A stretch of DNA of 64,000 bases from Schistosoma mansoni (lineage: Eukaryota > Platyhelminthes > Trematoda > Strigeidida > Schistosomatidae). Location of the stretch: the NCBI RefSeq assembly GCF_000237925.1, contig NC_031500.1, positions 1,550,001 through 1,614,000 of the forward strand, written 5' to 3'. The notes under the pieces are model-generated. The model worked only from the letters and a program-made list of their open reading frames with translations. It was not told the DNA's origin and made no database searches. The translations under genes and the position numbers were made by a program. Shown in pieces: positions 50,040 through 60,699 of the stretch; position 1 is the stretch's first letter, and the number at the start of each line of letters is the position of its first letter.

Positions 50040-50970
50040 TGCCTGCTATCCCTTGGCGAAAAGCATAGGTCGCCCACCAACACCGTCCACTCAACCCAGT
50101 CTTCGTCAATCCTTTCAAGTTCTTTCCAGTTGCTACTCATCCTTTTGATGTCTGCTTTCGATTCTCTGTGTAGTGTGTAGTCTGACCTTCCTCTTTTCCG
50201 TTTACCTTAAGGATTCCAAGTTAAGACTTGCCTCGTGATGCAGGTTGGTGATTTCCGTAACTTTCTCCTCAGCTGGAAGCTGGTTTATCCTCTCCCACAG
50301 TAGGCTGTTGTTGATGGTTTCCGGTCAACAGATGTTGAGTATCTCGCGTAGACAATTGTTTACAAATGCTTGTACATTTTTGATGATGGTTGTAGTTATT
50401 CTCCAAGTTTCAGCTCCGTACATTGAAACTGTCTTGACGTTCGCATTCACGATTGTAACTTTGATGCTGGCTTGCGGACAGTTCTTTTAATTTCCATATG
50501 TTCTTCAACTGCAGGAATGCTCTCCTTGCTTTCTCATTCCTTGCCTTTACTTCTGCATCAGATCATCCACGTTCATCGATGATTCTTCCAAGGTACATGA
50601 AAGATCCCAGATCTTCCAGAGCTTCTTCATCAACTGCAATTGAGTTGGTGTTCTCCATGTTGTATTTAGGGATCTTGCTTTTTCCCTTGTGTATGTTGAG
50701 GCCTACTGGTTCAGAGACTGCTGCTACACTAATTGCCTTCATCTGCACGTTTCGGTGTGTATGGGATAGAAGGGCTAGATCATCTACGAAGTTCAAATCA
50801 TCTAATTGATTTTGAGATGTCCATTGTATTCCGTGCTTTCCCTCAGATGTTGATGTCCTCATAATGCAGTCGACCACCAGGAGAAAGAGGAAGGGGGACA
50901 GCAAGCATCCGAAATTCCTCAAATTTATTAAATCAACAAGCCTTATAGACTGCAAATCAACATACAACAT
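50040..50970 (-). mobile_element. RTE-type LINE-B fragment (RT second half)
   Basis: On the minus strand: CLLSPFLFLLVVDCIM, then GKHGIQWTSQNQLDDLNF, then VDDLALLSH, where the catalytic box reads FVDD instead of FADD. GLNIHKGKSK, DEEALEDLGSFMYLGRIIDERG and a frame-broken C-terminal end follow. The 5' edge replaces the usual GVRQG just before CLLSP, so it is 5'-truncated at that point. Confidence 0.75.
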
Positions 50971-51645
50971 ACACTAAATATAATGATGATCAGTAATCGT
51001 CAATATTTTCATTGTAACCAGATGGAATAATAAATTCATGTACTGATAGCATTTATCAAACTGATGAACTTGATATAAGACGATCTGTGAGGATCATTTA
51101 GGAATGAAAAATAAATCTAAAGTGAGTGAAACGAAGTTGTCTTGTGAAAGATCAGCAATTTGTCAGCTATATAATGCACTACGGAACGACTGACTTAAAC
51201 AAATGATTGCTTTGATGAAGATTCATTTCATGAGAAGATAACATTCACCATAGCAATTATGCCTATTGACATTTTAAGTGTCACTTCAACATAGATCAAC
51301 TCTATAAAAGTTGTAGTCATGTACTCATTCAGTGACTTGGGTTCATTTTATTTCCTAAAGTCTCAATCTGTAGTCATCACCTGTGTGGTTCAAACACTTT
51401 TGTAGTGTAGCAATCATCTTTCATGGTATTTGGCGGTTGACGTTTATTTAACTCCTCATCGCTATACTTCGAAATTCATAACTAGATCTCTGGTTAATTA
51501 AAAACTGTACACTCCCAGAAGGACTTATATTCGAAAGAACGCTAAGCTTTTTCTCGAAATTTCGCGAAATTTCGAGTCTGATGAAGTTTATATCTCCAGA
51601 AATCAGTTACTATGTCAAATATAAAACCCTGTTCAACAAATAAGT
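50971..51645. other. Intergenic, no gene seen
   Basis: AT-rich stretch with no recognised content. Confidence 0.4.
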
Positions 51646-51647
51646 CG

Positions 51648-51765
51648 TGGATGCACACTGTTGAGGAGTCCCAAAATAGGACTATACGGCCGTCCAGTGC
51701 TTCCACGTTTTCCATGCTGGTCTAGCTTCCACTGACTCATGATTTCAACTATATATAAAAAATTA
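51648..51765 (+). mobile_element. tRNA-headed SINE (S3), 3' half
   Basis: Starts within the body (GTGGATGCACACTG) and runs through TTGAGGAG, TATAC, GGCC, GTC, CAGTGCTTCC to GACTCATGA. Two core positions are altered, so the hammerhead is decayed. The head is missing. Confidence 0.75.
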
Positions 51766-52173
51766 AGTCTATTACCAAAAAATATCAAAAGAAATGTATG
51801 CACTGAAATTCATATAAGCAATACAAAGTTAGGCTTCATTTCAAGTTTTACGATGTTTATCCAACGGCAACTTGTAGACTCCCAAAGTAACGAGAGAAGC
51901 CGCAGATAATAAATCTTTGTTGCTGGACTTATGCACGACATTTTGATGTGTCCTCGCAAACGATATCAATCTTCCAACTAACCCACTCAGTAATGAATGT
52001 AAGCTTTATGAATGTTTCTGAATGATACGTCATCATTATATAAAACAAGTAAGTCGTCATAGTTATTCAGTCTTTTATTCCATGAATAGTTATTCGATCT
52101 GTTTAATGATATTCTACAAACATCTGATTGTCAGACTCCATGATTTCTTCCAAAATAACGTGGTCTAATCGTC
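51766..52173. other. 3' flank of copy D
   Basis: AT-rich, no gene seen. Confidence 0.4.
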
Positions 52174-52556
52174 TCAGAGGATACCAATGTTTTTGAGCAA
52201 GTCAACACGCTTCAATGTTTCATTCCGACCATTGACATGAGGATATGGTATACAATAAGGTACATTCACATTCAAAAATTTACACAATGGCTCCCAACCA
52301 TCTCCAAGTTTATGTATTAGAAGACGATTAGATGGTACGCTCTCAATTACCATTTCATTATATTCATCGAAACATTCTAATAGTACTGTATCATCATCAA
52401 AGTCCAGTTCACGTTTACTAAATGCAAATTTCAATGAATCATATGCCATTTTAACGAATTCTTCATCAAGTCCCAGTATATGCTTGACTTTATCCACCAC
52501 TAGTGTGTGTGAATGATTGGTTTTCGGTAATATTGTTTGACGTAAACTGGACAACC
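52174..52556 (-). CDS. Sulfotransferase copy D, exon 2 (5' edge lost in gap)
   Basis: The visible part runs from LSSLRQTILPK to a stop after KNIGIL. The first ten or so codons and the splice acceptor fall in the gap at 52557-52756. Blocks kept are ELDFDDD, LLECFDEYN, SNRLLIH (Asn for Glu) and DGWEPLCKFLNV. The C-terminus is shorter than in copies A to C by about 10 residues. Frame is open throughout. Confidence 0.88.
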
Positions 52557-52756
52557 NNNNNNNNNNNNNNNNNNNNNNNNNNNNNNNNNNNNNNNNNNNN
52601 NNNNNNNNNNNNNNNNNNNNNNNNNNNNNNNNNNNNNNNNNNNNNNNNNNNNNNNNNNNNNNNNNNNNNNNNNNNNNNNNNNNNNNNNNNNNNNNNNNNN
52701 NNNNNNNNNNNNNNNNNNNNNNNNNNNNNNNNNNNNNNNNNNNNNNNNNNNNNNNN
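52557..52756. other. Assembly gap (200 N)
   Basis: Standard-length gap covering the start of copy D exon 2 and part of its intron. Confidence 0.99.
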
Positions 52757-54280
52757 CGTCCTCTGAGCTAGATGTTTTAGTCGTGGAGCTTTCATAGTCC
52801 TTCTGAACGACATCATCAGTATAAACCTCGGGTAGAGGTGAAGTGTTTGAAAGCTCCACGACCAAACCATCCAGCTCAGAGAACAAAACTTCATCAAAAT
52901 CACCCACCTGAGCTACAAATCTTCTCCACCATCTCAGAAAGAGTACCTTCGATGATGTTCTAAAAGAAAACAATATTGAAGTTTATGATCTCCTACACAA
53001 GATGTGATTTATCCTGACTGTCGTTCAAAAATATTTTTAATTTACCAGAAGTTACACATGGCCGTCCAATTTGTATCAATGTAGCCATGGTAAGATTTGA
53101 TTAGAAATCAGGTCTATGTGAACAGAATCCACTTTTACAACAATGGAGGCTCAAATTTATTTCATTCCAATCCACAATTTTCGGTAGTAATTTGTTCTGA
53201 CAAAAATATGAAGTAGTTTGACATAATATCCACGAATATCCAAGATTGGGGGCTCAAAATAACTAACTAGCAGCAAGGCTTTTCAACAATGTTTCTGTGT
53301 AGTGTGAGCAACCTTGCTAGCCAACTTAAGCGGTCGGTGGAGATCAGACTCATCCATCACTCTGTTGTAAACTGGGTTTACTGGGTTATGTTTTTCGAGA
53401 CTATCTAAATCTTGCGAGCTGTCTTACTTGTATTCTTATGTATATGAATTGAATATGTCTCGGTCTGTATGGTATATGCAAGGCGTGCGCGCGTGGGTAA
53501 GCACAAGAAATGTAATCTGAAAAGTGTCTGTCCTATATCTGATAAAACCAGTGACCCAGTCCTTCAAGTCGAAGACATAACAAAAATATGGTTGCAAATA
53601 CTGGGATAAATGACTACCAACCTTCCTTGAAACAGTGCTAATACTGATGTATATGTCATAAACTTCAGGGGTTAAAGCCTATGTAACAGTGATATCAATG
53701 TAATGAGTAAGCGACAGATAGCTGTATCAAATACGTTCGAAGTGGTCAGTCACCATCTATCCTCTCGAGCGCGTGAATATACCTATTTGTATGCCATAGG
53801 ATAAAAACGGTATGTGTTCCTAGTGTTCATGTAACACAAATTCACTCACAGGGTAAGTATACGTATGTGTATGCCAAGGAATGTATGGGTGAAAACTTAT
53901 ATGTTACTTGTATGCATGTAGACTATGCTTGTCCCTGGCGTGACATCCATGCGCCAAGACTTTAGGTTAATGATTAATACACAAAATCACACTCATTCAG
54001 TCAGTTTGTAAGCCTTGAGAAATGGAAATCATTTCAAGAAAGCCAATCAGTTTCACTAGATAAGGCCTGACTAAACTCAACAAGCCTGGAACACGGTATG
54101 GTCTCAACAGTGAAATAAAAGCACTATACTACTACAAAATAAAACAACGTTACACTAAGTGACAGATAAAAATGAACCCGAAGTTTGTGCTAATGATGTC
54201 GTTCAGAAGGACAAAGAAAGCTCCGCGACCAAACCATCCAGCTCAGAGAACAAACCTCCATCAAAATGAATCAATTTAAA
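52757..54280. repeat. Repeat-bounded unassigned DNA in intron of copy D
   Basis: A block of about 50 bases at 52848-52898 (GAAAGCTCCACGACCAAACC and on) recurs in direct orientation at 54219-54268. At 52780-52862 a 14-base inverted repeat (GTCGTGGAGCTTTC and its complement) could form a hairpin. A minus-strand open frame (52973 to the gap, with RWWRRFVAQVGDFDE) is of unknown origin. I cannot name the repeat. Confidence 0.5.
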
Positions 54281-54574
54281 GTGCACAATATATTCATTAC
54301 AGTAACGTACAAAAAATAGTTCTCCGAATATGGACGACTTCATGTGACAAAATTCTTGTCTTTATAATCCATACGATGTACTCAGATTATAGTGTCAAGA
54401 TTACAGTAGCTTTTACTGGCAACATTTTAAGTAGTATATCATTTCTTGCGATGTTCATGTTATTTAGACAATGAGGAGACAGCTTCGGTTATTGTACTCG
54501 TTGGTAGTTGAGTCAGTAAGTATATTTTCAAGAGTCTAATGATTTTATCAATCAACTTTCATTTATAAGCAAAG

Positions 54575-54785
54575 ATGGATAGTGTCTAGTAGTGAAATCC
54601 AGGACGCGCGTATCGTCCGATTTGGGACTCGTCAGCTGAATGTACCCGCATCTCAGAGTTCATGTTCACTCTGAGACTCGAACATATTACCGTTCGCTTC
54701 AAACTCCATCGCGTTATCCACTCAGTGAATTTAAACTTCACCCCATTGCACAAGCAAATAGCTATCCACCAGAAACCCAAGTAAA
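54575..54785 (-). mobile_element. Smalpha-type SINE with near-complete hammerhead
   Basis: On the minus strand: a GTTCGAGTCTCAGAGTG box B-like region, then CATTCAG, CTGACGAG (54635-54629), stem II TCCC...GGAC, GATAC (54614-54610, expected GAAAC), cleavage triplet GTC (54605-54603) and CTGGATTTCACT. One core base is wrong, so activity is doubtful. It lies in the same orientation as copy D within its intron. Confidence 0.75.
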
Positions 54786-55157
54786 ATACATGCTGAATGC
54801 AAATAACTAGATAACATACTTCAATTTAAACAAGGGTGACAGGGATTTATCATGGCGAATGATGATAAATAATGTACTTTAATACTTAGATACTGAATTC
54901 ATCAATACATCCTATATTCAAGAATTTATGAACACTGTAAAAAGAACATTCGACTGAAGGAAAGGAACGAAAAGGAAGAAGATTTACCTTGTATATTTCA
55001 TCAATTATGAAATATAAGAGTATTTGTAAAACCATTTATGTCCTTGATAGTCCATAAATGTCTCATAAACAAACTTACATTAACATGGAATTGTATAACT
55101 TTTCAGTTGACATCAAAAAAAAATAATTAATCCTTTAGAGGCTTCCATAATGTTAAT
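54786..55157. other. Intron of copy D, no feature seen
   Basis: AT-rich stretch. Confidence 0.4.
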
Positions 55158-55497
55158 TATAAGGATGGCTCGTTGGCGAACTCAACGAAGCCTTAAGAAG
55201 CCCAGAAAGAGCCGAAGGCATTCCATCCAATCACCGCTAGGGGAACATTCTAGAATGTCGACGTGTAGTTTCCCTATTGGATGAATAAAAAGGACCCCTT
55301 ATGTGCCTATTGGCTGTCAGAAAGGATGATTTACTTTCGGCCAAAGACTATAAATGCATGAAATTGTTGTACTATATTTGACACTGTTTCGGGAATAACA
55401 TTCCTTCTGTCTTCTCTCTTGCGATGTTACGGGTTCGATCATTCAAGTAATCTAGTAATACGTGGCATAGCAAGAATCTAAAGCTCTAGATATAACA
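55158..55497 (+). mobile_element. Gypsy solo LTR, about 340 bp (fossil)
   Basis: Matches the LTR at 46533-46885 and, inverted, 60125-60476; it ends CTAGATATAACA. Flanking bases TTAAT (left) and TGAAT (right) agree at four of five positions, so they may be a drifted target duplication. No internal element sequence is recognised on its right. Confidence 0.65.
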
Positions 55498-55684
55498 TGA
55501 ATATCAATCAAAATATCAATACTCATTTTGTTCAAGCTCTGAACAATACTTTTCTTGATACCTTTCAACAGAAAAATTTAGTAAGTAAAGTATTCTATAT
55601 CCATCCAAATGTGATCAACCAGTTGATTGAATACAATCAACTATACATCTTATGCATACAGACATTGAATTAGTCTCGTTATTT

Positions 55685-56478
55685 ACACTAACCCAATCAG
55701 ACTTGATGAAGAAACTCTGGAAGAAATGGAAACATTCACGTACCTGGGAAGCATCGTTGATAAACAAGGAGGATTGGATGCAGATGTAAAGGCTAGGATT
55801 GTTAAAGCCAGAAGAGCATCCCTACAATTGATAAACAGATGGAACTCAAAACAGTTGTCAACTAACTTCAAAGTGAGAATCTTCAAAACGAACGTCAAGA
55901 CAGTCCTACTGTATGGAGCTGAAACGTGGAGAATTATTACAACAATCATCAAAATGGTACAAGTATTTATAAACAGTTGTCTACGCAGAACACTCAACGT
56001 TCACTGGCTGGACATTATCAGCAACAGCGATTTATGGCAGAGGACAAACCAGCTTCCAACTGAAGAATAAATTAGGAAAAGACGTTGGAAGTGGATCAGA
56101 CATACTATAACAAAACTACCAAACTACATCACGAGGCAAACCCTAACTTGGAATCCGGAAGGAAAGCAGAAAAGAGTAAGGACAATAAACACATTACGTC
56201 GGGAAATAGAAGCAGATATGAAAAAGATGAAGAACAACTGGAAAGAATCTTCATAATTGAAGTCATGAGTCAATTGAAGCTAGACCACTATGGAAAACCT
56301 GGAAGCATTGGACGGCCGTTTCGTCCTGTTTTTGGGACTCCTCAGCAGTGCGCATCCGCGATCCCGCCTCGTGAGAACTAGAAAGAACTGGAAAGGATTG
56401 CCCAGGACAGGGTTGAAATGAGAATCCTGGTGTGCAGCATATGCTCCTCCCTCACGAGGGGTCACAGACGTAAGTTAG
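55685..56478 (+). mobile_element. RTE-type LINE-B 3' fragment, split by a SINE
   Basis: C-terminal end of the LINE-B protein: ETFTYLGSIVDKQG, ARIVKARRASLQL, LLYGAETWRI, FINSCLR, DLWQRTNQLPTEE, then a stop at 56068, then [44 protein letters not shown]4 (56248-56375) interrupts at this point and the sequence resumes with ELERIAQDRV. The first part is open for over 110 codons, so this copy is younger than those at 17336 and 60700. Confidence 0.8.
56248..56375 (-). mobile_element. tRNA-headed SINE (S4), 5'-truncated, with hammerhead core
   Basis: Flanked by AACTGGAAAGAA (56236-56247) and AACTAGAAAGAA (56376-56387), a 12-base target duplication with one mismatch, inside LINE-B. On the minus strand the hammerhead is complete in its core: CACTG, CTGAGGA (56345-56339), TCCC...GGAC, GAAAC (56322-56318), GGCC, GTC (56313-56311), CAATGCTTCC. 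Stem I has one mismatch. The tRNA-like head is missing, as expected for a 5'-truncated insertion. Confidence 0.8.
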
Positions 56479-56565
56479 TGAGTCATTATTTACATTGTTT
56501 TATGAATTACAACAAAACAATTTAAACTTATCAATGAAATTTCATAACTAACACTCATATAATAC

Positions 56566-56880
56566 CTTTGAATAAGGGTACACCCTCATCAATTCTTTAT
56601 AAAATCCACATGCTGGAATATCTGTCACTGATGTATAACCATCCAATATTTCATTTAAACCTTCATAGATCATTGTATCATTCGAGTTGATCTTCTGAAC
56701 TTCATTAAGTAGTTGTTGCCATCTCCCAACATCATAATAGTTTTTCGTTACTGTTTCAATGATATGATAACATGGTTGATGGAAAAGTATTTCTAATGCC
56801 ATTTTTAAACTACTTGTACCTGTTCTTGGAAGACCAGCTCCAATAACATTGATTGTTGTTGTTGTTGATTCTTTGGACAT
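56566..56880 (-). CDS. Sulfotransferase copy D, exon 1 (SULT-OR-like)
   Basis: 105 codons from MSKESTTTTINV to the Lys AAG before a GTATTA donor. The PAPS loop GAGLPRTGTSSLK is at residues 15-27, QPCYH at 35-39 and the catalytic Asp87 in SVTDIPAC. The exon end reads YPYSK where the other copies have YPNAK. An ATG further upstream in the same frame (56931) lies on the TATA box, so I reject it as start. The intron to exon 2 is about 4 kb, against 0.8-1.3 kb in A to C, because of inserted repeats. Together the exons predict a cytosolic PAPS-dependent sulfotransferase of about 240-245 residues. Confidence 0.9.
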
Positions 56881-56930
56881 GAATTCAAATGAATGCCAAG
56901 AATTGATGGATTGAATATATCTAGTGTTCA

Positions 56931-56944
56931 TATATATTTATATG
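56931..56944 (-). promoter_or_regulatory. TATA box of copy D
   Basis: CATATAAATATATA on the minus strand, 51-64 bases before the chosen ATG, matching the layout of copies C and E. Confidence 0.6.
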
Positions 56945-57204
56945 ATTTCTTTGATGGAATGTTTCGATCTGATTATAGTATTAGTTCATGTAAGTCAGTA
57001 TAGATACTATATATATGATTCTATATAATCAATTAGATTTCAGATTTATGGTATATTGATAAAGTATAGATCAGCTGTTTTCTTCTTCTTTCCAATGAAC
57101 TTTTGACTTGAAATATTACTTTTATCGAGAGTATAAATATCAGTTATCAATATGAAGGATAAATGAATAACAATTGAAATAATAATAGAAATGGAGACAT
57201 AAAT

Positions 57205-57365
57205 CTGAGGCTAGATCATCGGGAAAAACCTGGAAGCACTGGAAGGCCATTTTGTCCTATTGTGAGACTCCTCAGTCGTGCGCATCCATGACTTGGCCTC
57301 GCGAGATTCGAACCCAGGACCTATCATTCTAGCGCCTACCAGTGCTACCTAATCTACACTATGTA
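57205..57365 (-). mobile_element. tRNA-headed SINE (S5), decayed
   Basis: Minus-strand copy with box B GGGTTCGAATCTCGCG and then CTGAGGAG, AAAAT (expected GAAAC), TTC in place of GTC and CAGTGCTTCC. Its hammerhead is inactive by inspection. Confidence 0.75.
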
Positions 57366-57714
57366 CCAAAATACATTTTACATTCCTATGATTTTTTACA
57401 TAGTTTCTGTAGACGAATGTGCTGAGCTTAGTTCACTAGTACTACAGCATTATTCCTATGGGGAAGGTCAGGTGAACAAACACTGATCAATTATGATAAT
57501 ACCATAGTGACTGAACTATCAAATCTTCTGACATTAATAATAAAAATGTGAATAATTCTCACTTATTCCGTCAACATTTTATTAAGGTAAAAATCATAAG
57601 AATGTAAAATGAATCTTTGATAGTTTCATGACTGGATCTTTGCCATAGAAATAAGGAATGGAAACAAAAAATTTAAGTCAAATTTTGAGTGGCCCTGAAA
57701 AGGGCCATTACTCG
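57366..57714. other. Intergenic, no gene seen
   Basis: AT-rich stretch before the 3' end of the Mutator-like element. No terminal inverted repeat was recognised. Confidence 0.4.
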
Positions 57715-60041
57715 GTCTCTTTACAGCTTGTATTGTCCTGAGCAATGGCTTGACTATGAGTCCGTAACAGCGCCGCACATAGGACAGTGGAACCCATCGA
57801 ATACTTGTGATTGGTCGTAAGCACAAAACCAATGAAACATAGCACTGCATGGACAACAAATCCAAGCACTTCCATTAGCGATCTCACTGGGCGACTGAAA
57901 TAGATTGTATATGTCACACTGTATGTCATTGTGCGCACGTTCGTCTTCCTCGTAGTCACGTTCCATAAACTCTTCTGAGTTCATAGAAAGTACTTCACCC
58001 TCGTCGTTACTAAACGTTGCTTGCAAATATACGTTTTCTTGATGGTTTATGCGTGAAGTATGTTAGACGATGGGCATTGCCATGTCTGTAGAACTGGAGG
58101 CATCGGTCGGAAAGCTGTCCGCTGTAGACAAGGTCAATGTAGTTGAAGGTATTCCACCGTGAAGCACCTGATGAGCACAGTTATAGACAATGGTAGATGG
58201 TTCGTCGGACATACGCCTAAGTAAGCAGTTAATCGATGTTCGTACGTTGGTCTGTTCGACTTGTACAGGAAAGTCATTGTCTTTCGCTATGCTGGTTACA
58301 TAGCTGTTGGAATGCAGCCATCTGTCGCTAATTCTTTCGGTATTGACTTCTATGTTACTGTGCGTACAGTATGCCAAGATGTGACGACATGGGACTCCGT
58401 TTTCTATATAAAAAGCACACGAACAAGTAATGGGATTTCTCGAGACTGTGTAAGTGCGTGTAGCGTCAACAGCCCTTAACAAGTCCCCCGACTAAACAGA
58501 GTCAGTCACAGGAGTACGCAAGTGCCGCTTACGTAGTTGACATTCAGCAGGTGTATGTCTTTCCTGAAGACGACGTGGTTGTGGCTCCCGACTGAGAACA
58601 GCTCTGCTACTACAATCAGAAGACTACTTTTGAACTCACGCTTCCATCCAATATCTAGTGCGAAACAGCATACTGAATATCGATCTGTTCAGCTTATGTA
58701 ATTTAAGAATTCGATAGGTCGTCTAAACGAAATTCGTATTGCTTTGATCAAGAAGCATCGCAGCAGGTCAAAAACCATTTGACCACTTGTGCTTTTTCAA
58801 CAGTAAATGATTTCTCAAATATTGATAGAAACTTCCGTCTGCTGCTTTAATGAATGACAGATACCCCTGGAAGTTACAAAACATTGTAATGCATATTTCG
58901 ATTTACCTTTCCACATTTCGAGTTAGCATAAAACGGAAGAATATTTGAAGAAGATGAGATCGGAGCCTCTACTATTAAGGTGAATGGGTTTATGCCAAAG
59001 AAAGGAAGGCCTACCCTCTTAATAACATTTCGAGTTAGGTGCACGTGGCACAAAAGGTGGTGTGAATCCGGATACACCTGCGTTATGGCAGAAGCTATAG
59101 CATGTGAATCATCGGTAACAATACCAACCACCTCTCTATTGTTACTCAATCGGCGTAAGAACGAGAGGAAATGAAAATGCAAAGTCGATGTTTTGCGACT
59201 TATAAATGCAATACAAACGGGCATTGCCATGAAATTCATATCAAGAGCGACAACGTGATACAGAAACATGTTTTCATTATTGGTTTTGTGTGTCCCATCG
59301 AAACCAACAACATCGAGAAAACGATTCGACGGATTAATTTGGTCTACAGTTGCTAAGAAGAAATACGATAGACAATTATCTGCATCCAATTGATAATCAC
59401 AATGGCCACCAAGTGACGTGATGTGATTTTTCAATTTAGCGTAATCAACTAACGTTAACAATATAAATATGCACATTGCTTACCAGGGAGGTTAACCTGT
59501 GAGAACGTTTTGTGACGCATATTAAAAACATCTTGAGCATTAAGGCATTTCCAATAGGACTAGTAAGCGGAGTGTATAATATTCAATGCTGATGTACCAG
59601 ATATCAACAGTGGTTTCACTGTTTCCAATTCCACCCCCTTTAATTTGCGCATCCAATTATTACAGTCGTACCTCAGGGAATTGCACTCGTGATTGTGATG
59701 CACATTCCCACAAACTACAGTCCAATAACCTTCAATAAACTTACAAAAGATGAAGGCCAGACAGTGAGTGTGGATGAAAGTCCTTCATGAAAAATATATT
59801 AACACCAATCAATTTACGTCCTTCATCTACTTGGCCGTGCGGAAACGCTAGGTGTTTTATAGCCATTTCTCCAACATACAAATTTTAAATACGGCTTCCG
59901 ATCTCCATGGAAATGAGAATCTCTAACCGCATAATGACTGTACGTTGCTCTTTCATAAGTTATAATGGCGCTCTTTAACGCTTCAAGTGATGGGAACGCT
60001 ACCAGATACAATGTATTCAAAAATACCTTGTCCGTTTCCAT
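57715..60041 (-). mobile_element. Mutator-like element transposase (MULE, Curupira-like), decayed
   Basis: On the minus strand: an N-terminal DNA-binding-like part (60041-59823, LYLVAFPSLEALKSAI, YLKFVCWRNGYK; HNHECNSLRYDC further on in another frame), the MULE transposase core (about 59448-58874, with VVGFDGTHKTNN, TDDSHAIASAI and HHLLCHVHLTRNV), a SWIM-type zinc finger (58482-58390, CSCAFYIENGVPCRHIL) and a C-terminal finger (58026-57757, CCPC, HWFC, CPMC). A 35-base intron (59483-59449, GT...AG) joins NLP to VDYAKL in frame. Stops and frame changes elsewhere (near 59825, 58875-58500, 58490) make it a pseudogene of a DNA transposon. Schistosome Curupira elements are the likely relatives. 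Confidence 0.8.
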
Positions 60042-60124
60042 GACATCGTGAGGAATATCATTGTCTCGTAAACTGTAAATTTTACTCAGTGTGTAAGTAA
60101 ATCAGTATTGATCTTGAATATTTC

Positions 60125-60476
60125 TGTTATATCTAGAACTTTGATTCTTACTATGCCGCGTACTACAGACTACTTGAACGATCAAACCCGCAACGTCGCA
60201 ATAGAGAAGACAGAAGACTAGTAAGTAGGAACTTTTATTCCCCAAAATAGTGTCAAAATATAGTACAGAAATCTCATGTTTTTATAGTTATTGGCTGAAT
60301 GTAAATCACCATTTCGGTCAACCAATAGGCACATAGGGGTCATTCTTATCCATCCAATGGGGAAGCTACACGTCGACATTCTAGAACATTCCCCTAGCAG
60401 TGATTGGATGGAATGTCTGCGGCTCTTTCTGGGCTTCTTAAGGCTTCCTAGAGTTTACCGACGAGCCGTCTTTACA
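60125..60476 (-). mobile_element. Gypsy solo LTR, 352 bp, with 5-bp target duplication (fossil)
   Basis: Read on the minus strand it starts TGTAAAGACGG and ends GATATAACA. ATTTC flanks it on both sides (60120-60124 and 60477-60481), a perfect 5-base duplication. It is the same LTR family as 46533-46885 and 55158-55497. No internal sequence remains. It lies just 5' of the Mutator-like coding region. Confidence 0.85.
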
Positions 60477-60481
60477 ATTTC

Positions 60482-60699
60482 ATTTTGAAAAATGTTTATA
60501 CTACTTATTTCATCGGATCATTGTTTTCTGACTTGAACAAAGAATGTCATATTATTATATGAAAATCTATTGTATTCTATCATAAAAACGTGATTATCCA
60601 AATACTAGAGGTTTAAGCAAAAAAAGAGTAAATGAATCTGTCTTTCCTATTGTAATTTGATTGTACTATTATTATACTACTAATAATAGCTTTAATCCA
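60482..60699. other. Intergenic, no gene seen
   Basis: AT-rich stretch. Confidence 0.4.

Noticed and set aside
52490-52973. Open frames running through the run of N
   Set aside because: They exist only because N is not read as a stop; the real coding part is copy D exon 2.
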